A DNA stretch of 30,071 nt from an uncultured Candidatus Melainabacteria bacterium (GCA_934693165.1 CAKUUX010000018.1:1-30071); one strand, 5' to 3'. Positions 6,747 to 15,291 are shown, counted from the stretch's first letter. Program-made: numbers and translations. The notes: a model not told the origin generated them from the sequence alone.

Positions 6747-7955
6747 ATGATTAACACTTTTACTTTAGAAAATAATTTAAATGCTGTTTTCAAAAACAGC
6801 CCTAATACTCCGAGAATTGCCATTACTTTAAATATCGGCATAAATAAGCCTGAAAAGATTTCTGGTACTTATTCTCTTATCAATCGTTTATTCACTCAAG
6901 GTACTAAATCTCGTTCTTCTGAGCAAATAGCTACAGAACTTGATGAAAACGCAATTGAGTTTTATTCTGATTCGAAACAAGATTATTACAGACTTAGAAT
7001 GTTTTGTCTGAATGAAGATTTTGAAAAAACAGTTGAACTTTTAGCTGACATCGTTAAAAATTCAACTTTCGAGGAATTTGACAAAGAAAAATTAAAAATG
7101 CATGGTGAAATTACTGCTGACCTTGATTCTGCAAGAATTAAAGCTCAAGATAACTTTATCAAAACTTTATTCGAAAATCATTACTATGGTCATACTTTAA
7201 CTACAATCCTTGCCGAAATGGACAAAATTACAAAAGATGATGTTGTAAATTCTTACAACTCAATTCTTGCAACTGGTGAAAAATATATTTCTATTGTTGG
7301 TGATGTTCCATTTGAAACAGTTAAAAATTTAATCACTGAACATTTTAAAGATTTACCTTATGAACCTTCAGAGTCTGAAATTCCAACTCCAGTTTTGGAA
7401 AAATCAAAACGTTCAGATGTTATTAAAAAAGATGCAAAACAATCTCAAATTTATCAAGGTTGGCTTGCTCCAACTTATGAATCAGAAGATTATGCACCAC
7501 TTGTTGTATTCAATAATATTTTAGGTTCTAGTGGGCTTTCTTCTCGTCTATTTGTAAACTTGAGAGATAAAAAAGGTTTAGCTTATACAGTTAGAAGTTC
7601 TTATGAAATCTATAAAACTTGTGGTAATTTCTGTATCTATATTGCTACAGAACCTTCTAACATCCAAGTTTCTTTGGATGGATTTATGGATGAAATCGGG
7701 AAACTTCAAAAAGAACAAGTTTCAGAAAAAGAACTTCAAAATGCTAAAAACAATATTATTGGAAAACAACAATTTGTAACAGAAACAAATATGCAACGTT
7801 CAAATCAGCTTGCATACTACGGAATTATGCACCTTGGCTATGATTATCAACAAAAATATATTGATATGATTAACAAAGTAACTGCAGAAGATGTTCAAAG
7901 AGTTGCAAATACTTACTTTGTAAAAGATAGTGTAATTTCTGTTTTAAGACCGTAA
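6747..7955 (+). CDS. M16-fold peptidase-like protein lacking the zinc motif
   Basis: A 402-residue protein from the ATG at 6747. The frame is open further upstream to a TTG at 6726, but the added residues are not family-like. The M16 fold is clear. The N-terminal domain follows the processing-peptidase pattern. The C-terminal domain has SSRLFVNLRDKKGLAYTVRS, the family's Arg/Tyr region. Where active members have HxxEH, this protein reads GTYSLINRLFTQGT (40-53), so both His ligands and the Glu are replaced (Ser43, Asn46, Arg47). It should not be a zinc peptidase on its own. In M16B systems such subunits pair with an active partner, and none is encoded nearby. No signal peptide is visible. A strong terminator follows at 7981-8016. 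Confidence 0.9.
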   Translation: MINTFTLENNLNAVFKNSPNTPRIAITLNIGINKPEKISGTYSLINRLFTQGTKSRSSEQIATELDENAIEFYSDSKQDYYRLRMFCLNEDFEKTVELLADIVKNSTFEEFDKEKLKMHGEITADLDSARIKAQDNFIKTLFENHYYGHTLTTILAEMDKITKDDVVNSYNSILATGEKYISIVGDVPFETVKNLITEHFKDLPYEPSESEIPTPVLEKSKRSDVIKKDAKQSQIYQGWLAPTYESEDYAPLVVFNNILGSSGLSSRLFVNLRDKKGLAYTVRSSYEIYKTCGNFCIYIATEPSNIQVSLDGFMDEIGKLQKEQVSEKELQNAKNNIIGKQQFVTETNMQRSNQLAYYGIMHLGYDYQQKYIDMINKVTAEDVQRVANTYFVKDSVISVLRP

Positions 7956-7980
7956 GTTTTTAAAATTTAAAACAAAAAAA

Positions 7981-8016
7981 GAGGGCGAAATTCAAAATGA
8001 ATTTCGCCCTCTTTTT
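7981..8016 (+). terminator. Terminator of the M16-like gene
   Basis: GAGGGCGAAATTC (7981-7993) pairs perfectly with GAATTTCGCCCTC (7999-8011) around AAAAT, followed by T5. Confidence 0.92.
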
Positions 8017-8019
8017 ATC

Positions 8020-8050
8020 TGTCATTGCGAGCGATAGCGAAGCAATCCAA
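8020..8050. repeat. Family C element, copy 1 (GTCATTGCGAG...GCGAAGCAATCC)
   Basis: This 31-bp imperfect palindrome reads TGTCATTGCGAGCG, a few bases, then AGCGAAGCAATCCAA. It matches 15425-15455 at 30 of 31 positions. It lies just past a terminator, at the end of the convergent 53-aa gene. To my knowledge, repeats with this GTCATTGCGAG/GAAGCAATC pattern are dispersed in several unrelated bacterial genomes. Confidence 0.75.
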
Positions 8051-8054
8051 AAAC

Positions 8055-8216
8055 TTATAAAATGTTTTCTAATTCCGTGACTGTATTGTGCAAATTTTCG
8101 CTAATTTGTTTTAAAAGAGCTTTAAGTGATATTCTATTTTTTTCTCCAACTATCGCAAGGTCAACAAGTGATGCGATTTCCTCTAATCTTGGTTTTAAAT
8201 CATTTATGCTTTCCAT
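8055..8216 (-). CDS. Small hypothetical protein, 53 aa, divergent from the Cro/C1 regulator
   Basis: A short ORF beginning MESINDLKPRLEEIASLVDL and ending TVTELENIL. It is helical with heptad-like Leu/Ile spacing and no membrane segment. An AAAGGAAA site sits six bases before the ATG (8214-8216), which strongly favours translation. On the minus strand a TTGACA (8266-8271) could be its -35 box, with a weak -10 region near 8245. It is transcribed away from the helix-turn-helix gene at 8282 across a 65-bp region containing a 13-bp direct repeat. Shared control by that regulator is likely. A regulator-linked accessory or antitoxin-like role is possible but unproven. Confidence 0.7.
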   Translation of the reverse strand: MESINDLKPRLEEIASLVDLAIVGEKNRISLKALLKQISENLHNTVTELENIL

Positions 8217-8236
8217 AAAGTTTCCTTTCTTTGGAT

Positions 8237-8283
8237 AAATAGTTCACATATAATTTTAAAATTTATGTCAAAATAGTTCACAT
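8237..8283. promoter_or_regulatory. Directly repeated 13-bp operator-like site
   Basis: AAATAGTTCACAT occurs at 8237-8249 and again at 8271-8283, 34 bp apart (about three helical turns). The second copy covers the start codon of the Cro/C1 gene at 8282, and the minus-strand TTGACA lies between the copies. Autoregulation and control of the divergent small gene are the simplest reading. A TATAAT (8249-8254) may be the plus-strand -10 box. Confidence 0.65.
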
Positions 8284-8491
8284 GTCAAGGTTAGAATTAT
8301 TAGGACAAAATATTAAAAAATACAGAAACAAAATTGCTATGAGTCAAGAAGTTTTGGCAGGTTTTGTAGGGCTTTCTCGTGAATATATTTTGAGAATAGA
8401 GAAAGGGCAAAAATACGTAAGTTTAAAAAAAATATTTGAAATAGCAGATGTATTAAAAGTAGATATAAAAGATTTAATGAATTTTAAATAA
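8282..8491 (+). CDS. Cro/C1 (XRE) family helix-turn-helix regulator
   Basis: A 69-residue single-domain regulator. LGQNIKKYRNKIAMSQEVLA, then GFVGLSREYILRIEKGQKYV and SLKKIFEIADVLKVDIKDLM make up the five-helix Cro/C1 fold. Recognition-helix residues lie around LSREYILRIEKG. Size and sequence style are those of controller (C) proteins of restriction-modification systems and of phage repressors. The restriction locus in this window is about 9 kb away, so a link is speculative. No Shine-Dalgarno sequence precedes the ATG, and the start codon lies within a copy of the presumed operator. A bidirectional terminator follows immediately. Confidence 0.9.
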   Translation: MSRLELLGQNIKKYRNKIAMSQEVLAGFVGLSREYILRIEKGQKYVSLKKIFEIADVLKVDIKDLMNFK

Positions 8492-8524
8492 AAAAGCGTT
8501 GACTAAATAATCAACGCTTTTTTT
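8491..8524. terminator. Bidirectional terminator
   Basis: AAAAGCGTTGA pairs with TCAACGCTTTT around an 8-base loop. A-rich and T-rich flanks allow termination of both the Cro/C1 gene (plus) and the 8544-8921 gene (minus). Confidence 0.88.
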
Positions 8525-8543
8525 ATTACATATAATGTTTAAA

Positions 8544-8921
8544 TTAACCTCTAACTCTTGTTTTTTTAGGTTTTTCTTCTGCTAATTTACCGTTTTCAAC
8601 GTCATTGATTTTTTTCAATACATCACCGATGTAACCTAATTCAACAATTTCATCATCTTTTTGTTTTTGTGCTGATGTTCTTTTATCATCGTTATCTAAT
8701 TTATTAGCAAATTTTTCAACTTTTATTTCTTTGCCTGCTTTTGCGTTTAGGATACCTTGTAATTGGTTTCCAATGTATTTTAAGTGTACTAATACTTCAT
8801 CATTTTGTCTTTTATCAATCGCATTTGCTTCAACTTCTTTGTTTTGTTTTGAAATTTTTGCAACAGGTTGAACTGCTTTTAGTGATTTTGGGGCTGTAAC
8901 TGCATTAACTGGTTGAATCAT
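8544..8921 (-). CDS. Hypothetical protein with an internal duplication
   Basis: A 125-residue Lys/Glu-rich protein of unknown function. Two related segments are visible: NDEVLVHLKYIGNQLQGIL (about 40-58), followed by NAKAGKE, and DDEIVELGYIGDVLKKI (about 89-105), followed by NDVENGK. Each has the pattern DE-(I/V)-x-L-x-YIG-x-(Q/V)-L-x-x-I, so an ancestral helical unit was duplicated. The N-terminus MIQPVNAVTAPKSLKAVQPV is proline-containing and extended, and the C-terminus is basic (KPKKTRVRG). No signal peptide or membrane segment is seen. AAGGAG before the ATG makes the start firm. It has its own terminator and is monocistronic. I know no family name for it. Confidence 0.78.
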   Translation of the reverse strand: MIQPVNAVTAPKSLKAVQPVAKISKQNKEVEANAIDKRQNDEVLVHLKYIGNQLQGILNAKAGKEIKVEKFANKLDNDDKRTSAQKQKDDEIVELGYIGDVLKKINDVENGKLAEEKPKKTRVRG

Positions 8922-9020
8922 GTATATTTCTCCTTACCTACACTATAGTAACGTCTGTATGACAAGTGTAGCATAAGATTTATTTAAAAGCAAGTGTATT
9001 TTTTACAATATTTATCAAAT

Positions 9021-9053
9021 AAAAAAAGAAAGCCCGTTTCTTGGGCTTTCTTT
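9021..9053 (-). terminator. Terminator of the 9076-9546 gene
   Basis: AAAGAAAGCCC pairs with GGGCTTTCTTT around a 7-base loop, and on the minus strand the stem runs into a T-rich tail. Confidence 0.85.
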
Positions 9054-9075
9054 ATAAATTAATTATTAATTAACT

Positions 9076-9546
9076 TTAGTTTTTATTTTTAATTTTTGCT
9101 TTATCACCGTCAGCTTTATCTACGGTGATGCCAGTAGAATTTTTATTAGCAAAGACATTATCTTTTACACCGTCATCTTGAGAAATGTCAACGTGTGTAT
9201 CTTTACAGTCATTTAATTTATAATCATCTTTACCTTTAGTACCAGTGATTTGAGCACCTTCTAGTTTATTAAAAGTTGTTTCTTTATAAGACGAATCTTC
9301 TTTTGCTACTGATTTATATGCAGCGTTATTACTTTTATTATTTGGTACCCATTCCATTTTTGTACCGTTTTTTTGCATAATGCTTGCATCATTTTCAGCT
9401 TTTTGGTTTGGATATACAACTTGTGTACCGTCGTTTAAGAATACACTATTCATTTCCTTACCGTCTTGTTTAATAACTTCTGATTTTTGTACATCATTTT
9501 TATTAAATCTTACACCGCCAATATTAATGTTATTGTTATCTATCAT
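9076..9546 (-). CDS. Hypothetical Asn/Asp/Lys-rich repetitive protein
   Basis: A 156-residue, very hydrophilic protein of unknown function. It contains a loosely repeated beta-like unit: VFLNDGTQVVYPNQKAEND (about 34-52) and IMQKNGTKMEWVPNNKSNN (about 55-73) share x-x-x-N-G-T-x-(V/M)-x-(Y/W)-x-P-N. The second half (KLEGAQITGTKGKDDYKLND, TGITVDKADGDKAKIKNKN) has Gly-Asp-rich spacing, slightly like calcium-binding repeats, but no true RTX nonapeptides. There is no signal peptide. AAGGAG precedes the ATG at 9544-9546. A terminator follows the gene. Low complexity makes family assignment unsafe. Confidence 0.75.
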   Translation of the reverse strand: MIDNNNINIGGVRFNKNDVQKSEVIKQDGKEMNSVFLNDGTQVVYPNQKAENDASIMQKNGTKMEWVPNNKSNNAAYKSVAKEDSSYKETTFNKLEGAQITGTKGKDDYKLNDCKDTHVDISQDDGVKDNVFANKNSTGITVDKADGDKAKIKNKN

Positions 9547-9626
9547 GCTTTTCTCCTTTTTATTTTGTCCTATAATATATATTTAAAGTTCAAAGATTTT
9601 ATTAATTGTCACTTTTACAACTCATT

Positions 9627-10451
9627 TTAACATAATTTTACAATAATCGTAAAGACTTCTTTTAAATTTTTATAATAATTTTCTTGTAGTAGTTTAAAAA
9701 ATCTACAACTTGTAATTGGTGCAATTTCTCTTACTTCTTCGTTATTTTCATAGAGCCCTTCAACAAATCTTGCGAAAAGTTCGGTTGGTCTTTTATAGTA
9801 TTTATTTAATTTATTTATTCGTTGAGCTATTCTTGTTTGTTTTTTTTGGTAAGATTTTAACTTAATAAATGCTATTACAGACGGTTTAAGTTCTGGAAAA
9901 TCTTTTTCAATATTTTCTATTGCATAAATTTTTGGTTTTTGAAATAACCAACCTCTAATTTTTACTCTATCGTATCTTAGAAAATATTTTGCGTTTGATT
10001 TTCTGACAATTTTATCCAGTTCTTTAAATTTTTTTGAGCGTTGAAATTTTGGGTATTCTTTTTTTACTTCTTTATCCAGTTCTTTTATTTTGTTTTTAAT
10101 CAATTCTTGATGATACGAAAGTTTTTTATGTAGTGAGTTTTCGTCTATAAAATGTGTTACTTCAACAAGTTCATTAAAAATTTCTTCAATGTTCTCAGTC
10201 TTAAAAAGTACTTTTAAAGACCCCCCAGTTTTTGCTATATTTTCTTCCATTTGTGAATGAATATAATGTGAGTATTCGTGAAGAAGTGTTGGGATAATTC
10301 TTTCTTCAGGTGTATTTTTAGAAATATCAATTCTTCCATTAGTAAAAAAGCCCAAATGACCTCGAGCTTTTGTATTCATATTGACTACAAGTCCTTGATT
10401 TTTTATGAAATCAACAAGTTCTTTTAGTCTGCTGTTTCTGTATTTATCCAT
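9627..10451 (-). CDS. HExxH zinc metallopeptidase-like protein
   Basis: A 274-residue protein. LLHEYSHYIHS (57-67) contains HEYSH, a zincin HExxH motif, preceded by a strand-like GRIDISKN and followed by acidic helices that could supply the third ligand. The layout recalls ImmA/IrrE-type or SprT-like peptidases. The long basic helical remainder (KIKELDKEVKKEYPKFQRSKK...) and the motif PTELFARFVEGLYE do not settle which. No signal peptide is seen, so it is cytoplasmic. The start overlaps the end of cutA by 28 bases, which implies translational coupling. It is the last gene of the coiled-coil/cutA operon. No terminator is evident in the 80 bases before the next gene. Confidence 0.72.
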   Translation of the reverse strand: MDKYRNSRLKELVDFIKNQGLVVNMNTKARGHLGFFTNGRIDISKNTPEERIIPTLLHEYSHYIHSQMEENIAKTGGSLKVLFKTENIEEIFNELVEVTHFIDENSLHKKLSYHQELIKNKIKELDKEVKKEYPKFQRSKKFKELDKIVRKSNAKYFLRYDRVKIRGWLFQKPKIYAIENIEKDFPELKPSVIAFIKLKSYQKKQTRIAQRINKLNKYYKRPTELFARFVEGLYENNEEVREIAPITSCRFFKLLQENYYKNLKEVFTIIVKLC

Positions 10452-10744
10452 TCTAAATATTCACTATCAGCTTCTTCAATAGGTACTGCTATGATTTCTG
10501 GGATATTGTATGGGTGAACCATTTTTATTGCAGTTTTTAATCTATCAAAAAGAATCCTTTTTGTTTTTATCATTAGCAAAAGTTCTTTTTCTTCGCAAAT
10601 TTCGTCATGCCAACTGAAGATTGATTGTACTTTTTCTACAATATTTATACATGCCGCAAGTCTTTGCGTAAGTAAAATTTTAGCAATTGATTTAGCATCG
10701 TTTTTTGTTGGAACTGTGCAATATACAACTATGCAATTACTCAT
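10424..10744 (-). CDS. cutA: Divalent-cation tolerance protein CutA
   Basis: A 106-residue protein of normal CutA1 length. Family features are clear: VYCTVPTKNDAKSIAKILL at the N-terminus, LAACINIVEKVQSIFSWHDEI (the conserved AACxN and W-x-x-E-I region), ELLLMIKTKR, and HPYNIPEIIAVPI near the end. CutA1 forms very stable trimers and was linked genetically to copper tolerance in E. coli. Its biochemical role remains unsettled. It follows the giant coiled-coil gene after only three bases and overlaps the metallopeptidase gene, so the three form one operon. The context does not show a metal-resistance locus. Confidence 0.95.
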   Translation of the reverse strand: MSNCIVVYCTVPTKNDAKSIAKILLTQRLAACINIVEKVQSIFSWHDEICEEKELLLMIKTKRILFDRLKTAIKMVHPYNIPEIIAVPIEEADSEYLEWINTETAD

Positions 10745-10747
10745 ATA

Positions 10748-13700
10748 TTACTCCTCATCTACATAAGAGGTAACTTTTTCAATGCTCTTATTCAATTTTG
10801 CTAATTGTTTATCAATATTATTGATTTTCTTACCAAGTTCGCCATCACCTTTAGCATCAAAGCTTTCCATAAATTCGTTAAGCTTTTCTTCCATTGATGC
10901 AAGTCTTTCTTCTTGTTCTTCGAATTTTCTTTCAAGAACACCGATTACAGAACCTGATTGTGGCATTAGTTTTTTCATTTCTCTAATGTTTTCAATAACA
11001 TTGTTTTCTACAGCGTCGATTTTTTCGTTGATGTTATTAATTAATTTTGCGTGAGTTTCTGTTGTTTTTGAAATCTTGTCAACAATTTCGTTTACAGCTT
11101 CCAACTTAACACTCATATTCATGTCAGCAATAGGTTTGATGTTGTTATAAATTTGGCTCAAGAATTGTTCAAATCTAAGAACTGTGTTTTTAATATCACT
11201 TCTTGAATCTTCAGAAGTTAAAATCAATTTATTTGTTCTAGATGATAAATCTGTCAATTCTTCTGCCATGTGAGCAATATGATGTTGCATATTACCCATA
11301 TCTTCACGAGTAAAGTCAAATTTTAATCCATCTAAGAAGTTTACTAATTGTTCAATATTTTGTGCAACAGCATCAACTCTACTATCATTTTGAATTTCAT
11401 TTAATGCCATTCTTAATTTTGCGATATCAGATTCGATATCTTGCATTGTGTAAGAATAACCATCATCAATTGTTGTACCTGTTTTTAAAATATTGATTTG
11501 TTCTTTGATTGATTGCAAACCTTCTACCAAAGGTGCAATGTTTTCAACTTTTAATCTATCAAACGCTAATTGAATATTTTGGAAATCCCCTTCCAATTCT
11601 GAATATTCAAGTGGGTTACTAGAATTAATTACGTGTTTTAAGCCTTTGATTTCTTTAACGTTTTCATCTAAAGTTGTAGAAACATTCTTTAATTCTGATA
11701 CAACGCTATCAGCAATGTAATCTTTGATGTCTTCGGCTTCTTCTACAAATGAAATTTGTTCAAATACTTTTAGAGTATTTTTCAACATGTCTTCTTTAGA
11801 AGCTTCAAAACTTTCTTTTATATCAGCTGATAATCTATCAATACCTTCCATATTTTTGTAGAAAGCATTGATTTTTTGGTCTAATGCAATAATAATATCT
11901 TTTAATTGATTTTGAAGTTCTAAGAAAGTATTGATTTGAGGAATCTTGTCAATATTATCTAAAACGTTTAAAGTTTCTAATTTATCTAATAAATTTAATT
12001 TATTTAATGCGTTTAATTTTTCAACACTGATGATTTCATTTAATTTAGAAAGTTGTTCAATACCCTTTTCTGGTGATAAGAAATCAACTTCTTTTTCTTG
12101 GGCTGCTAATAAATCAAGCTTTTTATTGATAGCATCCATGCCTTTTGTAAGTTCAACAATATTAGAGGCATTAAGAGTTCTCAAAGTATCTGCAAGGTTT
12201 GCGATATTTGAGTTGTCAATATTTACATCTACTGGTGCAATTTGACCTTGGTTTGGTGCTACTGCAACACCGTTTTGTGTTAAATTCTTAAGTCCATTTT
12301 CAACATCTTCCATTTTTCCGTTTAATGATGCTAAACCTGCAAATAAGTTGTTCAAAATATTTGAGTTTTCTGTTCCTTCAACTTCGTTAAACAATGATTT
12401 TAATTTGTTTGTAAAATATTCAAGTTGAATTTTGAAATCATTCATCAATGTTTGATAATCATCATCAGCAAATGATTTTAGTCTATCGTTGATAGGTTCA
12501 ATTTGTTCTAAAATCATGTGAGTGTTATCTTTTAATGATTCAAAGAAGTTCATAGAATTGAAGTTTAATTGTTCTTTAACCTTGTTTAATTTAGCTTCAA
12601 TTCTTAAATATGCATCGTCGCTCAATTCGTTTGAATAATTCGAATCAGCATTTTCAAAAGTAGGTTCTGCAGATACTTGAGGTCTATTTTTGATTGCTTC
12701 AAGAACGCTATCTAACTTGTCTGATAAAGCTTTGTAGTCAACTGCTGAAGATTGAAGAGTTCCTTCTTGTACGTTTGTTGAAATGTTTGATAGACTGCTT
12801 AAAAGTTCTTCAATTCTGTTAACAGTATTGTCTTGAACATCAACAAATCTTTGACTTTGGTCTTCTGTCATTTTTGTTAGTTCAAGATAAATTTTTTGAA
12901 TTTCAGCCTTCATTGCATTGATTTCAAAAACGGTGTTGTTTAATTTGATGTCACTTGTTTCGGTGTTTTCTTTGATGATATCAATAGAATCAGCAACTTT
13001 TGTTTTAAAGTCTGTTAATGAGTTTGAATATTCGGTTGTGATATTTGAAACAAGACTTTCCAAATCATCAATTCTTGTTGCAATATCTGTTTCAATTGTT
13101 GTTGTAAAGTCTTTTTTGATACTTTCTTTGATGATTTCAGGCATGAAATTTAAGACTTCTTTTAATCGGTTGATGTTTTCTGCAAATTCAACTTTTTCAA
13201 TATTGATATTAAAGTCTTCAACTTTTCTTGTTAATTCTGCAACCTTAGTTAAAACAACCTCGATAGCTTCGTTGTTTGGTTTTGAAATTTTGTCATCTAA
13301 AAGTTCTAAACCTTTTGTTAGGGTTTTCATTTTGTCTAAAATATCATTGTAGCTATCTTTTGTGCTTTCTGATAAGTAATCTTTTGTTTGTTCAAGTTTT
13401 TGTGATAAGTCATCGATGTTGAATTTTAATGAACTGATACCTAAACTTGAAATTGTATCAAGAGTTACATTTGTTGTATTTAATTTGTCTGCCAAAATGT
13501 CATATTTTGATGAAAAACTTTCTGTGTAAAGGTTGTTTGCCTCTTTTACGTCAGACTGAATCATTGACATTTTATTTGATAATTCGTTTAAAGTTGTTGT
13601 GATTTTTTCCGTTGTATATCCAGGAATTTTTGAAATGTTATCGTTGATAACATCCAATTTTCCACCCAAATCGGCAGACAATCTTGTGTTTAAGCTTTCA

Positions 13701-14848
13701 GATTCTTGAGTGATTTTGTTAATTACTTCGTAAATTGTAGTCTTGATATTGCTTTCTAAACCTGTTAAGTTGTTCAAAACTTTGTTAAAAATAGTTTTGA
13801 AATCAAGAGAATTCATAACTGTTATAAGATTTCTGATTTCAGAAGTTGTACCTAAAACTTCACCTCTTACAACATTTGTTGATTCAACAACCTCGTAAAT
13901 TAATTTAGAAACATCTTTTTTAAAGATTTCAAAATCTTCGATTGATAAAATGTTTTTAACAGTAACTTCTAGATTTGTTAAATCATTGATAAGTCTTTGG
14001 TTTGAATTTTCTATCAAACCTTTAGCATCATTAAGTTGAGAAACTAAACCGTCATAATCACTAACACTTGCAAGGTTGTTAACACTGTCTGTTAATTCCT
14101 TGTTTTGTTCAATGATAGCGTTCATGGTTTGTCTTGCTTTTTCAATATCTTCTTTTGTAGAAATTTGATTAAGCAATTCTTCAAGATATTTATTCTTTTG
14201 ATCAAAGATTTGAACAGTTGAAATGACAGCATTCATTGTCATTGTCATATCTTCAACTTTTAATCTTAAATCTTCAATACTTTGTTTTTTTAGTTCTTCT
14301 GTAACCTTTTCAAAACTTGAATTGATATTGATTACGATACTTTCAAAACCATTGTTGAATTTTTCGATATCAGCTTTAATAGAAGAGATTGTTTTGGCTG
14401 TATCACGATATTGAGAAGATTCCATTCTCAATGATTCAATTCTTAGGGTAATTTCGTTTAAAATATCTCCTTGTGACATAACTTGTTTAGAGAAGATATT
14501 CATATTTGTTGAAATGATATCAAATAATTCTTTTATTTGATTTTGCTCAATATTGCTTTCATTTAGCTTGATTAAATCTTTGAACTGAGATTCAATTTCA
14601 GTAAATTTGATATTAAGAAGAGAATATTTGTCATCAAGATTTTTCTTTAATTCTCCGATTAAAGAAGTGATTAAAGAAGAGCATTCATCAGTTGAAAGGT
14701 CGTCTAATTTTGCGAGTTTTTCTGTTACAGAACTAAGAGTTCTATTTGTACCATCAATATTTAGTGCGTTCTGTGTTCTAATTCCGTCAAGTATATCGCC
14801 AAGTTGCGACAACTTTTCAGTTAGTCTTTCAACGTTTATATCTGCCAT
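10748..14848 (-). CDS. Giant coiled-coil protein, 1366 aa
   Basis: The longest gene of the window. Nearly the whole chain is helical and heptad-patterned, with many similar segments of the form L-x-x-L-x-x-K-L-x-x-I-x-x-N/D: KLSQLGDILDGIRTQ at the start, ELTRKVEDFNINIEKVEF in the middle, EQEERLASMEEKLNEFME and KKINNIDKQLAKLNKSIEKV at the end. There is no signal peptide, membrane helix, Walker motif or globular enzyme domain. It could be a cytoplasmic scaffold or filament former; SMC-like function is unlikely without ATPase heads. AGGAAGAG precedes the ATG at 14846-14848. It heads an operon with cutA (three-base gap) and the HExxH protein. I do not recognise a named family. Confidence 0.85.
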   Translation of the reverse strand: MADINVERLTEKLSQLGDILDGIRTQNALNIDGTNRTLSSVTEKLAKLDDLSTDECSSLITSLIGELKKNLDDKYSLLNIKFTEIESQFKDLIKLNESNIEQNQIKELFDIISTNMNIFSKQVMSQGDILNEITLRIESLRMESSQYRDTAKTISSIKADIEKFNNGFESIVININSSFEKVTEELKKQSIEDLRLKVEDMTMTMNAVISTVQIFDQKNKYLEELLNQISTKEDIEKARQTMNAIIEQNKELTDSVNNLASVSDYDGLVSQLNDAKGLIENSNQRLINDLTNLEVTVKNILSIEDFEIFKKDVSKLIYEVVESTNVVRGEVLGTTSEIRNLITVMNSLDFKTIFNKVLNNLTGLESNIKTTIYEVINKITQESESLNTRLSADLGGKLDVINDNISKIPGYTTEKITTTLNELSNKMSMIQSDVKEANNLYTESFSSKYDILADKLNTTNVTLDTISSLGISSLKFNIDDLSQKLEQTKDYLSESTKDSYNDILDKMKTLTKGLELLDDKISKPNNEAIEVVLTKVAELTRKVEDFNINIEKVEFAENINRLKEVLNFMPEIIKESIKKDFTTTIETDIATRIDDLESLVSNITTEYSNSLTDFKTKVADSIDIIKENTETSDIKLNNTVFEINAMKAEIQKIYLELTKMTEDQSQRFVDVQDNTVNRIEELLSSLSNISTNVQEGTLQSSAVDYKALSDKLDSVLEAIKNRPQVSAEPTFENADSNYSNELSDDAYLRIEAKLNKVKEQLNFNSMNFFESLKDNTHMILEQIEPINDRLKSFADDDYQTLMNDFKIQLEYFTNKLKSLFNEVEGTENSNILNNLFAGLASLNGKMEDVENGLKNLTQNGVAVAPNQGQIAPVDVNIDNSNIANLADTLRTLNASNIVELTKGMDAINKKLDLLAAQEKEVDFLSPEKGIEQLSKLNEIISVEKLNALNKLNLLDKLETLNVLDNIDKIPQINTFLELQNQLKDIIIALDQKINAFYKNMEGIDRLSADIKESFEASKEDMLKNTLKVFEQISFVEEAEDIKDYIADSVVSELKNVSTTLDENVKEIKGLKHVINSSNPLEYSELEGDFQNIQLAFDRLKVENIAPLVEGLQSIKEQINILKTGTTIDDGYSYTMQDIESDIAKLRMALNEIQNDSRVDAVAQNIEQLVNFLDGLKFDFTREDMGNMQHHIAHMAEELTDLSSRTNKLILTSEDSRSDIKNTVLRFEQFLSQIYNNIKPIADMNMSVKLEAVNEIVDKISKTTETHAKLINNINEKIDAVENNVIENIREMKKLMPQSGSVIGVLERKFEEQEERLASMEEKLNEFMESFDAKGDGELGKKINNIDKQLAKLNKSIEKVTSYVDEE

Positions 14849-15045
14849 TTTATATTTCTCTTCCTATAATGCTATTTATATATTCTATTCTATCAAATCT
14901 AAAACAAGATGTATAATAAATATAAATAATTATTAAGAATGTAAATTAAAATTTTTCAAAAATCAACTTTTTGGGTAGGAATGTTTTTAATTAAATACAC
15001 CAAAAGAGTGATAAAAATTCAAATCAAAAATATTATTCTAATACT

Positions 15046-15291
15046 ATGAACAAAAAAGAAATTAAGAAAAAAGATTTAAAAAAATCCATAGAAGAAAAAG
15101 AAAAACAATTAGCAAAATTAAAATTACACGTAGATAAATCCGAAACATGCTCTTCAATCTATAATAAAGTAGTCCTAGAAAAAGCAATTATGAAAAAAGA
15201 ACTTGAAGATATGGATAAAAATGTTGTAGTAGACAAAGTGAAAGATGTCTTTAGAAAAAAAGACTTGATTTGCGATAATTTCAAGAAATAA
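15046..15291 (+). CDS. Small Lys/Glu-rich coiled-coil protein, 81 aa
   Basis: A highly charged helical protein (KKDLKKSIEEKEKQLAKLKLHV, then LEKAIMKKELEDMDKNVVVD) with a short Cys-containing break (SETCSS). The function is unknown. No Shine-Dalgarno site precedes the ATG. TATTCT (15034-15039) ends six bases before it, which fits a leaderless start. The TAA at 15289-15291 runs straight into a family A repeat, as for ppdK. The low-complexity composition leaves some doubt that it is a conserved gene, but the boundaries are tidy. Confidence 0.6.
   Translation: MNKKEIKKKDLKKSIEEKEKQLAKLKLHVDKSETCSSIYNKVVLEKAIMKKELEDMDKNVVVDKVKDVFRKKDLICDNFKK

Noticed and set aside
10782..14936. Plus-strand ORFs of 60-144 aa opposite the coiled-coil gene
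   Set aside because: Ser/Phe/Ile-rich products mirror the Asn/Glu/Lys-rich coding strand; they are composition shadows.
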